A DNA stretch of 64,000 bases from the NCBI RefSeq assembly GCF_000829435.1, contig NZ_JXRP01000009.1:62001-126000 (forward strand). Reading direction: 5' to 3'. This DNA is from Jeotgalibacillus soli. GTDB taxonomy: Bacteria > Bacillota > Bacilli > Bacillales > Jeotgalibacillaceae. The translations under genes were made by a program, and so were the position numbers. Under the pieces are notes generated by a model. That model searched no databases and was not told the origin of the DNA. It worked only from the letters and a program-made list of their open reading frames with translations. Shown piece after piece: positions 45,649 through 53,770 of this stretch. The first letter of the stretch is position 1; every line of letters begins with the position of its first letter.

Positions 45649-46426
45649 CCTAACTCACAGCGTCTGCAGCGATTCGTGCTAAAACTATTTTGGTGCTACA
45701 GGGTTATACCGACCGCCTGCTTTTATTTATCAGTGATTGATAGCAATTTTGATGAATTATATGAAGAGTATTTAATTAATTCAAATATCAGTAAAAAAGA
45801 ATTAGAAATTTAAATTGAATGGAAGGATGTTTACTCAGAAATGGTCCTTATAAAAATGGATTTATTTATGAAAGATCAGGAAGCAAACCAGATCAAGAGA
45901 TTGTGGATCAGATCGTATCTGATTTAGAGGGGACGTGGAATCTGCCGCATGGATTATCTAGTGTTTTGTTGCTGATAAAAGGAGTGGTATTGGAGCAAAA
46001 GAAAGCATAATCATAGTATAAAACGATAGCGGCTAGTACATATTCCAATTGATAATACGAGAATTTTATAGAACATAAGTATCGTTATACAAAATAAAAA
46101 TGGGTAAAATAATCGTTGCTTTAAATTAATCTTAATAACGATCTTCCAATTATAATTCTTAGAAAAGCTTCTGCTAAAATGGATATAAAAGATTTAGTAC
46201 CTAATAGCTCGCGAGCTTCCAATTGAAGGAGTCGGTTTATATGAATAAAAAATAATTATTCCGTTGGGATTCACCTCAGCAATTTTGTTAGGAGGCATCA
46301 CCTTGAATATCAATATCCTCCACAAGCAAGTCAGTCGAGGAACCACGATCTAGTTAAAGAAACGGTGATTCTCGACTAATTTAGACATTTTACAACCTTC
46401 AATTTATAGACTTACTATTTTTCTTA
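45649..46426 (+). other. Gene graveyard between catalase and the Zur-boxed operon
   Basis: Several short fragments: a plus-strand scrap at about 45728-45813 ending KKELEI, a 63-codon frame at 45819-46010 without a clear ribosome binding site or family, and at 46241-46352 an N-terminal export or membrane signal (MNKK, then IIIPLGFTSAILLGG) broken by one missing A in an A-run and stopping soon after. None looks intact. No tRNA, IS end or phage gene is recognisable. Confidence 0.5.
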
Positions 46427-46593
46427 TTGACTACTTTTCCACAAAGTGCTAAACTTCATTTTACAAATCGTAATGGTTACGATTATTTAAGAGGAGGAAT
46501 TACGTAGATACATAACTCTGTTTAAAGAAAAGTGACAGCTAGAAAATAAGTATATCTATTTTTTTATCATTTAAATCGTAATGATTTCAATTT
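46427..46593 (+). promoter_or_regulatory. Promoter with two Zur-box-like sites
   Basis: TTGACT (46427-46432), 17 bp, TAAACT (46450-46455). At 46468-46482, on the expected start site, TCGTAATGGTTACGA matches the Bacillus Zur box TCGTAATNATTACGA at all fixed positions but one, and the flanking AAA/ATT also agree. A second site, TCGTAATGATTTCAA (46576-46590), has two mismatches and lies just before the AAGGAGG of the first gene. An unused GAGGAGG at 46490 has no start codon after it. Zinc-dependent repression is predicted. Confidence 0.75.
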
Positions 46594-46606
46594 AAGGAGG
46601 AGCAAT

Positions 46607-48142
46607 ATGTTTCTAAAGAAGAGCAAGATCGTCTTATTATTTAGTTTATTAGTTATTTTCCTGGCAGCTTGTTCAGCAGAGAATTCAGGATCTTCGGAAG
46701 AAGGTAGTGAAACGAAAGAGCTTACGTTTCTTTCCAATTTTCCAAGTGAAACGCTGGATCCTCATTTAAATTACACACCTGTAAGAGCAGGGATAACGGA
46801 GACATTAGTGAAAATCAGTGAAGATCAACAGCTTGTGCCATGGCTTGCTGAAAGCTGGGAAACAAGTGATGAAGGTAAGACCTGGGTTTTTGAAATAAAA
46901 GAGGGGGTTACCTTCCAAAACGGCAATAAAGTGGATGCTGACGCGGTAAAGGCTTCTTTGGAGAGAAATATCGAAGTAAGCGAAGCAATGAAAGCAGCTT
47001 TGAAAATCGAATCCATGAATTCAGAGGGACAAACACTGACGATTTATACAGAAGATACTTTGCCTCATTTTCCTTCTGAGCTCGTTCACCCGAATACTGC
47101 TATTATCGATTCCAGTGAAACAGATGTTGAAAAACAGCCGATTGGGACAGGACCATTTAAAGTCGTATCCTTTGAAGCAAATAGTAAGCTGGAGCTCGAA
47201 AAGTATAGCGGTTACTGGGACGGGGAGGTTAAGCTTGACCGGGCAACCTTAACCTTTAATGAAGATGCAAATGCACGCACACAGGCGCTTCAATCAGGAG
47301 ATGCAGATATTGTATATCGTCCTGCAATTGAAAGTCTGGAAAGTTTAAAAGAGGATGCTTCGATTGAGACAGATGTTGTCCCGAGTTTACGATCGCATTT
47401 AATTATGTACAACTCTGGAAAAGAACCTTTTGATGATGCGAATGTAAGAAAAGCATTCGATATGCTTATAGATCGTCAAGTAGTGGTTGACAGTATTATG
47501 GCAGGGCAGGCGACTGCAGCGGAAGGTCCTTTCTTAGTAGATTCCCCTTTTGCACCGGAATATGAAGAAAAGGAATTTAATCTAGAAAAAGCAAGAAAGC
47601 ATTTAGAAGAGGCTGGCTATGAGATGGAAAATGGCAAAGCAGTAAAAGACGGTGAGCCTCTCTCTCTTAAACTGACTACGTATTCCTACCGTCCAGAATT
47701 GCCGTTAATGGCGCAGTTGCTGCAATCAAATGCGAAAGAGCTGGGGATTACAATGGAAATTCAACAGGTAGAAAATATTGACGAGTATTTGGCAGAAAAG
47801 AAAGATTGGGATTTGGCTACATATAGCTTAATTACCTCTCCACGAGGCGATGCAAGCTATTTCCTCAACTCAGCGTATATGCCGGGAGGAGCGATTAATC
47901 CAGGCCAGATTCAAAATGAAGAAGTGATCAATATAATTAAAGAATTAAACCAAACATCAGAAGAAGAAAAAAGGAATGAATTGTCAAAAGAAGCGATCAC
48001 CATTATTGATCGGGAGACCCTTCACTCGTTTATTGTTCACCCTAACAATTTTGTAGCCTATAAGGATTATGTCTTAAACTGGAAAACAAGTAAAAGTGAA
48101 TACTACACATTAACGAAAGATCTAGATGTGGAGAAAAAGTGA
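46607..48142 (+). CDS. Nickel/peptide-class ABC transporter binding lipoprotein
   Basis: A 511-residue solute-binding protein of SBP family 5 (OppA/NikA/CntA type). The signal peptide ends in the lipobox LAAC with Cys22, followed by a Ser/Glu-rich linker. The fold marks are LDPHLNYTPVRAGITETLVKI, WLAESWETSDEGKTWVFEIKEGVTFQNG and FDMLIDRQVVVDSI. Family members bind oligopeptides, nickel or metal-metallophore complexes; the ligand cannot be read from sequence. Two Zur-like boxes upstream suggest a zinc complex. ATG behind AAGGAGG. First gene of a six-gene run. Confidence 0.88.
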   Translation: MFLKKSKIVLLFSLLVIFLAACSAENSGSSEEGSETKELTFLSNFPSETLDPHLNYTPVRAGITETLVKISEDQQLVPWLAESWETSDEGKTWVFEIKEGVTFQNGNKVDADAVKASLERNIEVSEAMKAALKIESMNSEGQTLTIYTEDTLPHFPSELVHPNTAIIDSSETDVEKQPIGTGPFKVVSFEANSKLELEKYSGYWDGEVKLDRATLTFNEDANARTQALQSGDADIVYRPAIESLESLKEDASIETDVVPSLRSHLIMYNSGKEPFDDANVRKAFDMLIDRQVVVDSIMAGQATAAEGPFLVDSPFAPEYEEKEFNLEKARKHLEEAGYEMENGKAVKDGEPLSLKLTTYSYRPELPLMAQLLQSNAKELGITMEIQQVENIDEYLAEKKDWDLATYSLITSPRGDASYFLNSAYMPGGAINPGQIQNEEVINIIKELNQTSEEEKRNELSKEAITIIDRETLHSFIVHPNNFVAYKDYVLNWKTSKSEYYTLTKDLDVEKK

Positions 48143-49080
48143 AACAGATAGGGAAACGACTGCTGGAGCTTTGTTTGTTCCTGTTTTTATTGTCTATCAT
48201 CAGTTTTGTCTTTATGAAGGCAGCCCCTGGTGACCCGGTAAGGTATATGCTGAATATTGATGATGTCGCGATTTCAAATGAACAGATTGAGAGCTTGCGA
48301 GAAGAATTAGGCTTTAATGACCCGGTATATATTCAATATTGGAACTGGCTTATTCGCTTCTTTCAATTCGATCTAGGAGATTCATTTATGACAAAGCAGC
48401 CGGTAATAGAGGAGCTTGCAAGCAAAATTCCGGCGACGCTCACCTTAACCTTCTCCTCAATGGTGGTGATGATGTTGATTGCAGTTCCGCTTGGGACGCT
48501 TGCTGCTTTGTATAAAAATCAATGGATTGATCATGCGAGCCGGATCTTTGCTTTAATTGGTGCATCAGTTCCTAGCTTTTGGCTTGGGCTGCTTTTTATT
48601 CAGTTTTTTTCTGTCGAACTGGGGGTTCTTCCGTCGATGGGCAGCGATGGTTTTTTTCATTTGATTATGCCATCGCTGACATTAGGAATTGCGATGGCAG
48701 CGGTGTATGTAAGGTTGCTTCGATCAAGCCTGCTAGAAAGCCTGGGACAGGATTTTATCCGCTCCGCCAGAGCAAGGGGCCTTAGTCCAAAAAGAATTTT
48801 TATTTATCACACATTTCGTCACTGTCTGACCCCGGTCATTACTATTTTTGGGGTCAGTCTTGGCAGTTTGCTGGGGGGGACGGTCATCATTGAGGTCCTA
48901 TTTTCATATCCTGGTGTCGGTAAACTGGTCGTAGAGGCAATCATTAGAAGAGATTATCCTATTATCCAAGGATACGTTCTTTTTATGGGGCTTTTTGTCG
49001 TAATTATCAACTTATTGGTCGATCTTTCCTATCGCTACTTAAACCCTGAAATACGGTTAAAGGGGGCAGATCGGCAATGA
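48139..49080 (+). CDS. ABC transporter permease (DppB/NikB type)
   Basis: A 313-residue inner-membrane permease with six helices. It has the typical N-terminal helix followed by the extracytoplasmic segment FMKAAPGDPVRYML and the EAA coupling loop DFIRSARARGLSPKRIFIYHTFRH. GTG start overlapping the binding-protein stop by four bases. It dimerises with the next gene product. Confidence 0.92.
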   Translation: MKQIGKRLLELCLFLFLLSIISFVFMKAAPGDPVRYMLNIDDVAISNEQIESLREELGFNDPVYIQYWNWLIRFFQFDLGDSFMTKQPVIEELASKIPATLTLTFSSMVVMMLIAVPLGTLAALYKNQWIDHASRIFALIGASVPSFWLGLLFIQFFSVELGVLPSMGSDGFFHLIMPSLTLGIAMAAVYVRLLRSSLLESLGQDFIRSARARGLSPKRIFIYHTFRHCLTPVITIFGVSLGSLLGGTVIIEVLFSYPGVGKLVVEAIIRRDYPIIQGYVLFMGLFVVIINLLVDLSYRYLNPEIRLKGADRQ

Positions 49081-49892
49081 TTCATCGATCCCGTGCAAGA
49101 ATTGCCGTAATTGTTACGCTTGCAATCTTAGCTTTTATATTAATCTTAGCCCCTTATATCGCTCCATTTGATCCAACGCAGGTGAAGATGGAAGAACGCC
49201 TCAAGCCCATTAGCATGGAGCATTTATTAGGAACAGACCATCTTGGCAGAGACGTATTTTCCAGGATTTTAACTGGAGCGCAAACAACGGTTGGGGCGAG
49301 TTTTCTTATTTTATTCATTTCCTTGCTGGTTGGGGTTCCATTCGGTCTTTTATCAGGTTATCTTGGAGGGAAAATAGATCGGATTTTTATGAGAATTGTT
49401 GATGCGTTTATGACGTTTCCAGATTACATCGTTGCCATTATTTTGAGCGGTTTTTTAGGTCCGGGGATGTTTAATCTTGTCCTTGCTATTGTCATGGTCA
49501 AGTGGGTTGGATATGCGAGGCTCGCTAGAAGTGTTGTGCTGACAGAAAAGCAAAAAGATTATATTTCCATGGCGAAAATCAATGGAATGAGCTCTCTCAA
49601 TATTTTAAGAAGGCATATGATTCCGCATGTTACCGGAAATGTGATGGTTCTAGCTACATTGGACATAGGAAAAATAATTTTAATGATCGCTTCTTTATCC
49701 TATATTGGGCTGGGAGCACAGCCTCCTGCTCCAGAATGGGGAGCGATGCTGAACGAAGCGAAAGGGTTCTTTTATAATGCCCCGCAATTAATGCTTATAC
49801 CCGGCCTTTCTATAATGATGGTTGTGCTCATTTTTAATTTGCTGGGAGATTATTTAAGAGATCATTTTGATGTAAAAAATCAGAAAGGATGA
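49077..49892 (+). CDS. ABC transporter permease (DppC/NikC type)
   Basis: A 271-residue permease, the second half of the channel. Marks: LGTDHLGRDVFSRILTGAQTTVG in the N-terminal third and the EAA loop KDYISMAKINGMSSLNILRRHMIPH. About six helices; 4-bp overlap with the previous gene and with the next one. Confidence 0.92.
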   Translation: MIHRSRARIAVIVTLAILAFILILAPYIAPFDPTQVKMEERLKPISMEHLLGTDHLGRDVFSRILTGAQTTVGASFLILFISLLVGVPFGLLSGYLGGKIDRIFMRIVDAFMTFPDYIVAIILSGFLGPGMFNLVLAIVMVKWVGYARLARSVVLTEKQKDYISMAKINGMSSLNILRRHMIPHVTGNVMVLATLDIGKIILMIASLSYIGLGAQPPAPEWGAMLNEAKGFFYNAPQLMLIPGLSIMMVVLIFNLLGDYLRDHFDVKNQKG

Positions 49893-50698
49893 TCCAAGTG
49901 ACCGTATTAGCCATTTCGGATCTTACTATTCAACACAGGAAAACAATGATTGTCCAAAATATTGAGATGTCCGTTGATGAAGGTGACTGGTTTGCGCTTG
50001 TTGGAGAAAGCGGAAGCGGAAAAAGTGTGACAGCTGCAGCAATTGGTGGACTTTTACCTCGTGAGCTAAAGGCAGCGTCTGGAAGCATTCTTTTGGATGG
50101 GAAAAACCTTGTGAATTTAAAGGAAAGAGAATTGCGAAAGTATCGTGGGACTGTTATTTCGTATATATTCCAAGATTATCAAGGAGCATTTACTCCTTTT
50201 ATGAAGATTGGGGCGCAGCTGGATGAAATGCTTAGGACGCATACCAATCATTCAAAAAAAGAAAGAAAAGAAAGAGCTTTACATTCTTTAAAGTTGGTGG
50301 AACTGCCTGAAGAAAGAGTATATAACAGCTATTCCTTTCAATTGAGCGGCGGGCAGCTACAGCGAGCGGCGATTGCAATGGCGATGATCCTAGAACCAAA
50401 ATTGTTAATCGCCGATGAACCAACCACTGCTTTAGACAGTATGACAGCAGCCAATATTCTTCAGCTGATGGCCGATTTAAAGGAGAAGGCGGGCTGCGCA
50501 GTATTTTTTATTACGCATGATCTTCGGCATGTGCGGAAATATGCGAATAAAGTCGCGATTATGAGAAATGGAGTGATTGTTGAATCGGGCATGAAGTCGA
50601 ATGTATTTCATCAACCGAAGCATGAATATACAAAAGCGTTATTTGAAGCCATTCCTTCGCTGCGCAAGACGTCTGCAAGATTATCCAGCCATTTATAG
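49889..50698 (+). CDS. ABC transporter ATP-binding protein (NikD/DppD type)
   Basis: A 269-residue ATPase: Walker A GESGSGKSVTAAA, signature LSGGQLQRAAIAMA, Walker B LLIADEPTTALD, switch His in FFITHDLRH. It lacks the C-terminal oligopeptide extension common in OppD/DppD (often over 320 residues), a shape more like NikD/CntD. Overlaps the permease stop (ATGA); GTG 49898 is an alternative start. Confidence 0.92.
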   Translation: MIQVTVLAISDLTIQHRKTMIVQNIEMSVDEGDWFALVGESGSGKSVTAAAIGGLLPRELKAASGSILLDGKNLVNLKERELRKYRGTVISYIFQDYQGAFTPFMKIGAQLDEMLRTHTNHSKKERKERALHSLKLVELPEERVYNSYSFQLSGGQLQRAAIAMAMILEPKLLIADEPTTALDSMTAANILQLMADLKEKAGCAVFFITHDLRHVRKYANKVAIMRNGVIVESGMKSNVFHQPKHEYTKALFEAIPSLRKTSARLSSHL

Positions 50699-50730
50699 CA
50701 GAAAATAAGCTTGAGATTGGAGAGAGTTTT

Positions 50731-51516
50731 TTGAGAGTCGTTGGACAGGAAATCCTGACAGTGAAAAATCTTTCAAAGGAATATGTATGCGGACATAAAG
50801 CAGTGGACCAGGTGTCTTTAACCGTTAACAAAGGTGAGTGCTTAGGCATAGTAGGAGAAAGCGGGAGCGGAAAAAGCACATTAGCCAGATGCCTGCTAGC
50901 ATTAGAAAAAATAGATGAGGGGGAAATCCTGTTAAAGGAAAAGTCGCTGTATAATGCTAATAAAAAGAGTCTGCATCCAGTTAGAAGCGAAATCCAGGCG
51001 GTTTTTCAAAACCCTTCTGCCTCTTTAAATCCAAAGCTGAAAATTATCGATTCTTTGATGGAGCCGTTGGATTTTCAAAGGAAAATCCAGCCTTCTTTCT
51101 TAATGGATATCCGGAATCAGCGAACCAAAATGGCGGAACGTCTGTTTGAAATGGTGGGGCTTCCATCCAAATATCTTTCGTACTATCCTCATGAGCTGAG
51201 CGGAGGTCAAAAGCAGAGAGTCATAATAGCAAGAGCAATTAGCATTGAGCCGGCTCTTATCATACTAGATGAACCAACAGCCAGTCTGGATGTATCGATC
51301 CAAGCAAAAATCTTAAATCTATTAAAGGACTTGCAGGAAGACTTAGGAATCTCTTACTTATTTATTTCGCATGATTTAGCCGCCGTGAACTTTATGAGTC
51401 AAAGAATTATTGTGATGAAACAAGGACAAATTGTAGATCAATGCAGTAAACACGATCTCTTTTCAGACAGAAGACATCCTTATACGAAGGATTTGCTGCA
51501 TGTTTTTGAAGCATAG
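50731..51516 (+). CDS. ABC transporter ATP-binding protein (NikE/DppF type)
   Basis: A 261-residue ATPase, partner of the previous one: Walker A GESGSGKSTLARC, Q-loop AVFQNPSASLNPK, signature LSGGQKQRVIIA, Walker B LIILDEPTASLD, switch His in LFISHDLAA. Short C-terminus, again of the nickel rather than the oligopeptide type. TTG start after GGAGAG. Confidence 0.92.
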   Translation: MRVVGQEILTVKNLSKEYVCGHKAVDQVSLTVNKGECLGIVGESGSGKSTLARCLLALEKIDEGEILLKEKSLYNANKKSLHPVRSEIQAVFQNPSASLNPKLKIIDSLMEPLDFQRKIQPSFLMDIRNQRTKMAERLFEMVGLPSKYLSYYPHELSGGQKQRVIIARAISIEPALIILDEPTASLDVSIQAKILNLLKDLQEDLGISYLFISHDLAAVNFMSQRIIVMKQGQIVDQCSKHDLFSDRRHPYTKDLLHVFEA

Positions 51517-51527
51517 GAGTGACATCA

Positions 51528-52838
51528 ATGAATCATAAAGCGTACCTTGCTTTGGCAATACCTCTCATCTTTTCAACGATTACAACGCCGTTATTAGGCG
51601 CAGTTGATACAGCAGTCGTCGGTCAGCTCCCTGATCCCGCCAATATAGCGGCAGTGGCGATAGGAAGCATGATTTTTAACACGATGTATTGGATGTTCGG
51701 ATTTCTTCGCGTCAGTACGTCAGGATTTGCTGCACAAGCGAACGGAGCGAAGGATGAGACAGGAGGAATGCTGGCGATCACACGTCCATTCCTCCTTGCT
51801 GCTTTTATTGGGGTAAGTTTAGTCGCCCTTCAATGGCCAATTGCAAAATGGTCTTTGCCGCTTTTAAGCTCGGATCCTCAGGTTCAAGCGTTGGCCGCGG
51901 ATTATTTCAGTATCCGGGTTTGGGGGGCTCCTTTTTCTTTATTGAATTATGTCATCGTTGGCTGGCTGATCGGGATGTCGATGATCAAGTTCTCTCTTTT
52001 TTTGCAAGTATTAATGAACTGTATAAATATTGCACTTGATATTTTGTTTGTAAAAGGGCTTTCTTGGGGTGTGTCTGGTGTAGCAGCAGCCACATTAATC
52101 GCTGAAGGAACGGCTGTTATAATTGGTATAATTGTTGTATGGAGGGCTTCTCCGTTTAAGCTAAGACTGCCCGCTTTGAAAAAAATCATTGATCCCTCAT
52201 CCTTTAAGAAAATGATGAAGGTAAATCGTGATCTATTCATTCGGACACTTTGCTTGTTAACGGTATTTAATTTATTTACTGCAAAAGGAGCGTCTTTTGG
52301 AACAGAGACTCTTGCTGCCAATGCGATCCTAATACAAATTCATTACATAATGGCTTACTTTTTTGACGGCTTTGCTAATACCTCAAGTATATTAACCGGG
52401 AGGGCAATAGGTTCAAAGGATTTTGTTTTATATAGAAAGACTCTTAAACTATCCTTTCAGTGGGCAGCTCTTTCATCGATCATAATAGCAGGAACGTATT
52501 ACATCCTTAGTGAGCAAATTATTGGCTTATTTACAAAAATACCCGGCGTCATTGAAACAGTGGGTGTTTATGAGGGGTGGATCCTGCTATTCCCGCTTGC
52601 AGCTAGCTTCGGCATTGTCTTTTACGGCGTTTTTACAGGTGCAACGGAAGCAGAACCTGTAAGAAATTCTATGATTCTTGCCTTATTAGTGTTTGTTGTT
52701 TCTTTATTCATCATTGTCCCATTTGCTGGGAATCATGGTTTGTGGCTCGCATTTATCCTGTTTAGTGCTGGACGCTCCATATTTTTAGTTATGTTTGTTC
52801 CTCGGTTGACAAGAAAGCTCTTTCCTTCTGTTAAATAA
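51528..52838 (+). CDS. MATE-family efflux transporter (DinF subfamily)
   Basis: A 436-residue, 12-helix exporter. Marks: LAIPLIFSTITTPLLGAVDTAVVGQL at the N-terminus, VSTSGFAAQANGAKDE, and the internally repeated half starting with LAANAILIQIHYIMAYFFDGFANTSS. MATE proteins of the DinF type use proton or sodium gradients to export small molecules. Only 11 nt separate it from the importer ATPase, with AGGAG before ATG 51528, so it probably shares the Zur-boxed transcript. Export of a metal chelator is a hypothesis; drug or metabolite export is the alternative. Confidence 0.87.
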   Translation: MNHKAYLALAIPLIFSTITTPLLGAVDTAVVGQLPDPANIAAVAIGSMIFNTMYWMFGFLRVSTSGFAAQANGAKDETGGMLAITRPFLLAAFIGVSLVALQWPIAKWSLPLLSSDPQVQALAADYFSIRVWGAPFSLLNYVIVGWLIGMSMIKFSLFLQVLMNCINIALDILFVKGLSWGVSGVAAATLIAEGTAVIIGIIVVWRASPFKLRLPALKKIIDPSSFKKMMKVNRDLFIRTLCLLTVFNLFTAKGASFGTETLAANAILIQIHYIMAYFFDGFANTSSILTGRAIGSKDFVLYRKTLKLSFQWAALSSIIIAGTYYILSEQIIGLFTKIPGVIETVGVYEGWILLFPLAASFGIVFYGVFTGATEAEPVRNSMILALLVFVVSLFIIVPFAGNHGLWLAFILFSAGRSIFLVMFVPRLTRKLFPSVK

Positions 52839-52955
52839 ATCGTTTTTATTCCTCTCTTATTGTGAATTTTATCATGAATAGAGTTTAATCCTTTGAATAA
52901 TGAGGTAAACATTATGGTAGAGCTTATTTAAATCACCATGAGAGAGGGAATAAAA

Positions 52956-53309
52956 ATGGGTCAACGAAACTACGGTGCAGAGGAGCTAGCTGAGGTTTAC
53001 CGTTTGATGGGGGACAAAACACGCTTGAAGATGGCAGAAAAGCTTTCGAAGGATTATTATACAATATCTGATTTTGTTAAGCTGTTCGGAATTAGCCAAC
53101 CCCTCGCAAGCCAGCATTTAAAAAAGTTAAAGAAAGCATTCCTATTAAAAGAAAAAAGGGTGGGTAAGTTGATTTACTACAAATTGAACCCCAATGCCAA
53201 GGATTTTCCTCTAATTAGTCTATTGCTGAACCCACTAAAGAAATCGCTTTCAGAACCGTCGGTTTGTGACTACCCACCGGCTGATCGAATAAGAAAAATT
53301 GCTCAATAA
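52956..53309 (+). CDS. ArsR-family winged-helix regulator
   Basis: A 117-residue small DNA-binding protein: LADVYRLMGDKTRLKMAEKL-like start (here LAEVYRLMGDKTRLKMAEKL), recognition helix SQPLASQHLKKLKKAFLL and wing KRVGKLIYYKL. The alpha-3 cysteine motif (ELCVCDL type) of metal sensors is absent and only one Cys occurs near the C-terminus, so zinc or cadmium sensing is unlikely. The start is ATG 52956 after GAGAGGGA; the upstream ATG 52938 lacks a site. No operator could be identified. The gap 53310-53511 shows nothing. Confidence 0.8.
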   Translation: MGQRNYGAEELAEVYRLMGDKTRLKMAEKLSKDYYTISDFVKLFGISQPLASQHLKKLKKAFLLKEKRVGKLIYYKLNPNAKDFPLISLLLNPLKKSLSEPSVCDYPPADRIRKIAQ

Positions 53310-53511
53310 CAGAATATAACCTATGTTCTATCAAAGTATTGTTTATTGTTTTAGTGATATTTTGATAATTTTTGAGTTTATTGTAAAAACATAAAATAGC
53401 GTATTTATTTTACGCTTAGTATCTATTTAATGAGGATTTTAAGAGCGTTTCTCAGAGGGATTCGAACCGGCAGAAAGAGGCGGGTAAAGGGCAGTCGAAA
53501 AATGAATTATA

Positions 53512-53540
53512 TTGACAATTTTCTAATCAATTGAGATAAT
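53512..53540 (+). promoter_or_regulatory. Sigma-A promoter of codBA
   Basis: TTGACA (53512-53517), 17 bp, GATAAT (53535-53540): five of six and six of six consensus bases. Transcription would start near 53547 and produce a leader of about 220 nt containing the attenuator. Confidence 0.85.
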
Positions 53541-53561
53541 AGGTTTAACTAAATACTGGTA

Positions 53562-53697
53562 CCTTTAATTCAGTCCCGTGAGGCTGACAAGGACAGCGGA
53601 AATTATGAAGAGCATGGGGTGACGTGTATGCGTATTGCCATCGTTCTTCATAGTGTAAAGAGGCTTCTTGTCAGAAATGACAAGAAGCCTCTTTTGT
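53562..53697 (+). promoter_or_regulatory. PyrR-type transcription attenuator in the codBA leader
   Basis: The leader has a PyrR-binding-loop-like element at 53562-53592 (CCTTTAA, then CAGTCC...GAGGCTGACAAGG), close to the B. subtilis pyr form CAGTCCAGAGAGGCTGAGAAGG. It is followed by a possible antiterminator pairing ATGAAGAGCATGG with CCATCGTTCTTCAT, and by a perfect 17-bp terminator (53657-53673 with 53678-53694, GAAA loop). High UMP would let PyrR bind and favour termination, shutting off cytosine salvage. Confidence 0.8.
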
Positions 53698-53770
53698 TTC
53701 CAACTCGTCTTCAGCCATCGAAGCTTTCTTCGGTACCAGTTTCATACAAACTGTAAGTGGAGGAATTGGA

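Noticed and set aside
53450-53475. GGATTCGAACC, resembling a tRNA T-loop on the minus strand
   Set aside because: The flanking bases do not form the five-pair T-stem, and no acceptor, anticodon arm or CCA end is present.
53630-53758. Forty-two-codon frame through the PyrR leader
   Set aside because: It crosses the terminator stem, has a poor ribosome binding site and is explained by the attenuator.
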